A DNA stretch of 64,000 nucleotides from Aquabacterium parvum (GTDB taxonomy: Bacteria > Pseudomonadota > Gammaproteobacteria > Burkholderiales > Burkholderiaceae_C), in NCBI RefSeq assembly GCF_001447195.1, contig NZ_LFRI01000260.1, positions 1 to 64,000 of the forward strand. The letters are read 5' to 3'. Both the position numbers and the translations under genes were made by a program. Shown in pieces: positions 61,756 through 64,000 of the stretch (positions are counted from its first letter, which is position 1; each line of letters begins with the position of its first letter). Under the pieces are notes generated by a model, which did not search any database, was not told the origin of the DNA, and saw only the letters and a list, made by a program, of their open reading frames with translations.

Positions 61756-64000
61756 ACAAGAAGACCACAAAGTCCACCAAGGCCGGGCAGCCACTGGTGG
61801 CGAGCCACTTCCAGGATGCCCTGGTGCTCAACCAATGGGTGATCAGCCTGTTGGGCGTCGACCCACTGGCCGTTCACACCGATGCTGGGCGAAACAAGCG
61901 CCCATTGGAATTGCTGGCCAAAACGCTGCGCGAGGTTGAACCGGGCATCTCGCCCGATGGCAAGCACCGCTTTGCCAAGGCCTTGACCGATCACCTGCAA
62001 GCCGGCGCGGTGATCACCACAGCCGACATCGAACGCTACGACGCCAACCTGGTGGCCCACACCCGCTGGATCAATGAACGGCGCAAGCACAAAGGCCCGA
62101 TTGTCTGGAAGTACTTCCAGTGGCTGACGCTGCTGTTCGTTGAGATCTACCTCGACCGGTACTTCAGTGACCGCCAGGGCCTGTGTGACGCGCTGAATGA
62201 ATACCTTCAGCGCTTCAACGCCCACCATGAAGCTCAGAAGCGCTCCACCGGCATTGACCTGTTCAATGTGGACGACCTGAACAAGATTTGCCTGCAGAAC
62301 GCCACAGGCAGCGGCAAAACTTTGCTGATGCACTTGAACCTGCTGCAGTTCTCCCACCATGCCAAGGCCGACGGCCTGGCAGACCGTTTCAGCCGGGTGA
62401 TTGTGCTGTCGCCCAACGAGCGCCTGTCTGAACAGCACGAGCGCGAACTGCGGGACAACGGCTTCCACCCCGACACCCTTCGCCAGGACACCGACCTGCT
62501 GACACAAGGGCAGGCAGGCCTGACCACGCCCATGCTGACCGAGATCACCAAGCTGGCTGACGAGCAGAAGGTCAAGCAAATGGCGGTCGACAGCTTTGGC
62601 GATGCCAACCTGCTGCTGGTCGATGAAGGCCACCGGGGCATGAGTGGCGGCGACTGGAAGCTCAAACGCGACAAGCTGGCAGCCAAAGGCTTCACCTTCG
62701 AATACTCGGCCACGTTCAAGCAGGCAGTGAAGGCCGCCAATGACCGGGTGCTGGCGGAGAGCTATGCCAAATCAGTGCTGTTTGATTACAGCTACCGCTA
62801 TTTCTACGCAGACGGCTATGGCAAGGACTACCGCATCTTCAACCTGCCCAAGGACGAACTGGCGCACAAGGATGCCTACCTGACGGCAGCACTGTTGGCC
62901 TTCTACCAACAGCTGCGCATGTTCCTGGAAGCCGGCAAGCGCTATGACGGCTACAACCTCGAAAAGCCGCTTTGGGTTTTTGTGGGTGCCAACGTCACCG
63001 GCAAAAGGGCGGTTGACGAAGAAAACGTCAACCCTTCTGACGTTGCACAGATTCTCGACTTCCTGGCCAGGTTCTTGGCAGACAGGGAGGCAGCCACGCA
63101 GCGCATCCACCAGGTGCTCAAAGGCAACGCGCAAACTTCGGGTCTGATGGACAGCAAGGGGCAAGACATCTTTGTCAACTCCTTTGCGTACCTCAAATCA
63201 GCCGATCAGGATGCGTCATCCCTGTACGCAGACATCTGCACTCGGCTCTTCCACTCGCCGGGTGGGGGCCACTTGGTGGTGGAACGGGTCAGAGGCGACA
63301 GCGGTGAACTCCTGCTAAAGGTGGGGGAAGCGGATCAGCCCTTCGGCGTCATCAACGTGGGTGACGCCAGCGCTCTGGCGAAGCATTTGAAGGACGAACT
63401 GGAGACCAAGCAGTCCATTGCCGAAGTGCGGCCCAGCGAGTTTGGAGAACCTGTTTTCGGCGATGTGCACAAACCCAGCTCCCCCATTCACATGCTCGTG
63501 GGCTCCAAGAAGTTCATCGAAGGGTGGGACTGCTGGCGCGTCTCCAGCCTGGGCTTGATGCGCATGGGACAAAGCGAAGGCGCACAGATCATCCAGCTGT
63601 TTGGTCGCGGCGTTCGCCTCAAAGGCAAAGACATCAGCCTGATGCGTACGAGCCGTTATCAGCCGGTGAATCCGCCCAAAGACATCCACCTGCTGGAGAC
63701 CTTGAATGTGTTCGGCGTGCAGGCGGACTTCATGGAGACATTCCGGAAGTTCCTGGAAGAAGAGGACCTGCCACCCAACGATGGGCCTCGTGTCGAAACC
63801 ATCGACCTCAACGTGACGCATGACTTTGGCCAACAGCTCAAGATTCTGCGCGCCAAGTACCGAAAAGACACCCAGGAGCAGTACGACTTCCGCAAGCATG
63901 GCCCCGTGGTCAGCTTCGAACTGGTGAACCTACCGCCCAGCATGACTGTGGGTGGGGTCCGGGTAGTGGTGAACCGCTACCCCAGGGTTCAGATGATTCA
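61752..64000 (+). CDS. Type III Res-like DEAD/DEAH helicase (truncated by window end)
   Basis: The frame opens at the ATG at 61752 (ATGA overlap) and runs to the window end: about 749 residues seen. Walker A NATGSGKTLLMH (about 183), box II LLVDEGHRGMSG (about 291), FEYSATF (motif III), IEGWDCWRVSSL and IQLFGRGVRLKG (motif VI). This is the layout of type III restriction Res subunits, whose endonuclease domain at the C-terminus would be beyond 64000. The Mod-Res order supports a restriction-modification link. Confidence 0.8.
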   Translation, partial: MNKKTTKSTKAGQPLVASHFQDALVLNQWVISLLGVDPLAVHTDAGRNKRPLELLAKTLREVEPGISPDGKHRFAKALTDHLQAGAVITTADIERYDANLVAHTRWINERRKHKGPIVWKYFQWLTLLFVEIYLDRYFSDRQGLCDALNEYLQRFNAHHEAQKRSTGIDLFNVDDLNKICLQNATGSGKTLLMHLNLLQFSHHAKADGLADRFSRVIVLSPNERLSEQHERELRDNGFHPDTLRQDTDLLTQGQAGLTTPMLTEITKLADEQKVKQMAVDSFGDANLLLVDEGHRGMSGGDWKLKRDKLAAKGFTFEYSATFKQAVKAANDRVLAESYAKSVLFDYSYRYFYADGYGKDYRIFNLPKDELAHKDAYLTAALLAFYQQLRMFLEAGKRYDGYNLEKPLWVFVGANVTGKRAVDEENVNPSDVAQILDFLARFLADREAATQRIHQVLKGNAQTSGLMDSKGQDIFVNSFAYLKSADQDASSLYADICTRLFHSPGGGHLVVERVRGDSGELLLKVGEADQPFGVINVGDASALAKHLKDELETKQSIAEVRPSEFGEPVFGDVHKPSSPIHMLVGSKKFIEGWDCWRVSSLGLMRMGQSEGAQIIQLFGRGVRLKGKDISLMRTSRYQPVNPPKDIHLLETLNVFGVQADFMETFRKFLEEEDLPPNDGPRVETIDLNVTHDFGQQLKILRAKYRKDTQEQYDFRKHGPVVSFELVNLPPSMTVGGVRVVVNRYPRVQMI

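Noticed and set aside
52343-64000. Naming the plus operon as BREX or DISARM
   Set aside because: No PglZ, BrxC or BrxL-like protein for BREX, and no DrmA, DrmB or DrmC for DISARM; only the SNF2 and methyltransferase parts are in common.
1-64000. CRISPR arrays, tRNA and rRNA genes
   Set aside because: No regularly spaced repeat-spacer unit, no cloverleaf or rRNA-like sequence was seen by eye in the window.

Overview
The window is about 60 percent GC and reads like accessory DNA from a betaproteobacterium, most likely Burkholderiales. This is inferred from codon use, the heavy-metal genes and the element-type hypothetical genes; no rRNA, tRNA or housekeeping marker fixes the host. I see no CRISPR array. 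It falls into three blocks.

Block 1 (1 to about 18.9 kb) is backbone of an integrative element or large plasmid: a broken dnaB end, a C5-cytosine methyltransferase, a SNF2-type helicase, an N6-adenine-type methyltransferase, a DUF3275 protein, a DUF3577 (STY4534-type ICE replication) protein, DUF7007-like and DUF6878-like proteins, a TIM-barrel protein and many short unknowns. Many genes here have GC-rich hairpin leaders ending in GGAG. Two genes on the minus strand (DUF3577 and a coiled-coil protein) share a longer structured leader, and a third copy of its core lies on the plus strand in front of the next gene.

Block 2 (about 18.9 to 47.5 kb) is a Tn3-family, Tn4651-type transposon or a composite built on one. 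A 38-bp terminal-repeat-like end (18884-18921) is followed by tnpA with a small overlapping gene. A divergent tyrosine recombinase/coiled-coil pair (tnpS/tnpT type) lies around a palindromic resolution-site candidate near 43.1 kb. The cargo is divalent-metal resistance: a ten-gene minus-strand run (His-rich protein, czcC, czcB, czcA, hupE, DUF6488, MFS, lipoprotein, small conserved protein, DUF3240), a ZIP transporter, a two-component system, a CzcE-like protein, an rcnR/rcnA pair, and remnants of motA, IS21 and another Tn3 transposase. TACT-N7-AGTA-type operators sit in front of both the ZIP gene and the rcnR/rcnA pair. Small XRE regulators and two duplicated small gene families lie toward the right. 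I could not find the matching right terminal repeat.

Block 3 (47.5 to 64 kb) is a defence island of two back-to-back operons. The minus operon encodes a GHKL ATPase with HTH, a STAS-like protein with HTH, a three-Ubl/E2 fusion, a JAB protease/E1 fusion and a DUF6527 protein: a bacterial ubiquitin-like conjugation module with a possible switch pair. The plus operon encodes a RapA-like SNF2 helicase, a Fic AMP-transferase, a beta-class type III (Mod-like) methyltransferase, an AAA ATPase, a DUF4276 protein and a type III Res-like helicase that runs off the window. The methyltransferase has an AT-rich core that looks swapped in, and a duplicated array of CGACA/TGTCG half-sites precedes fic. This block is the best candidate for a little-described system.
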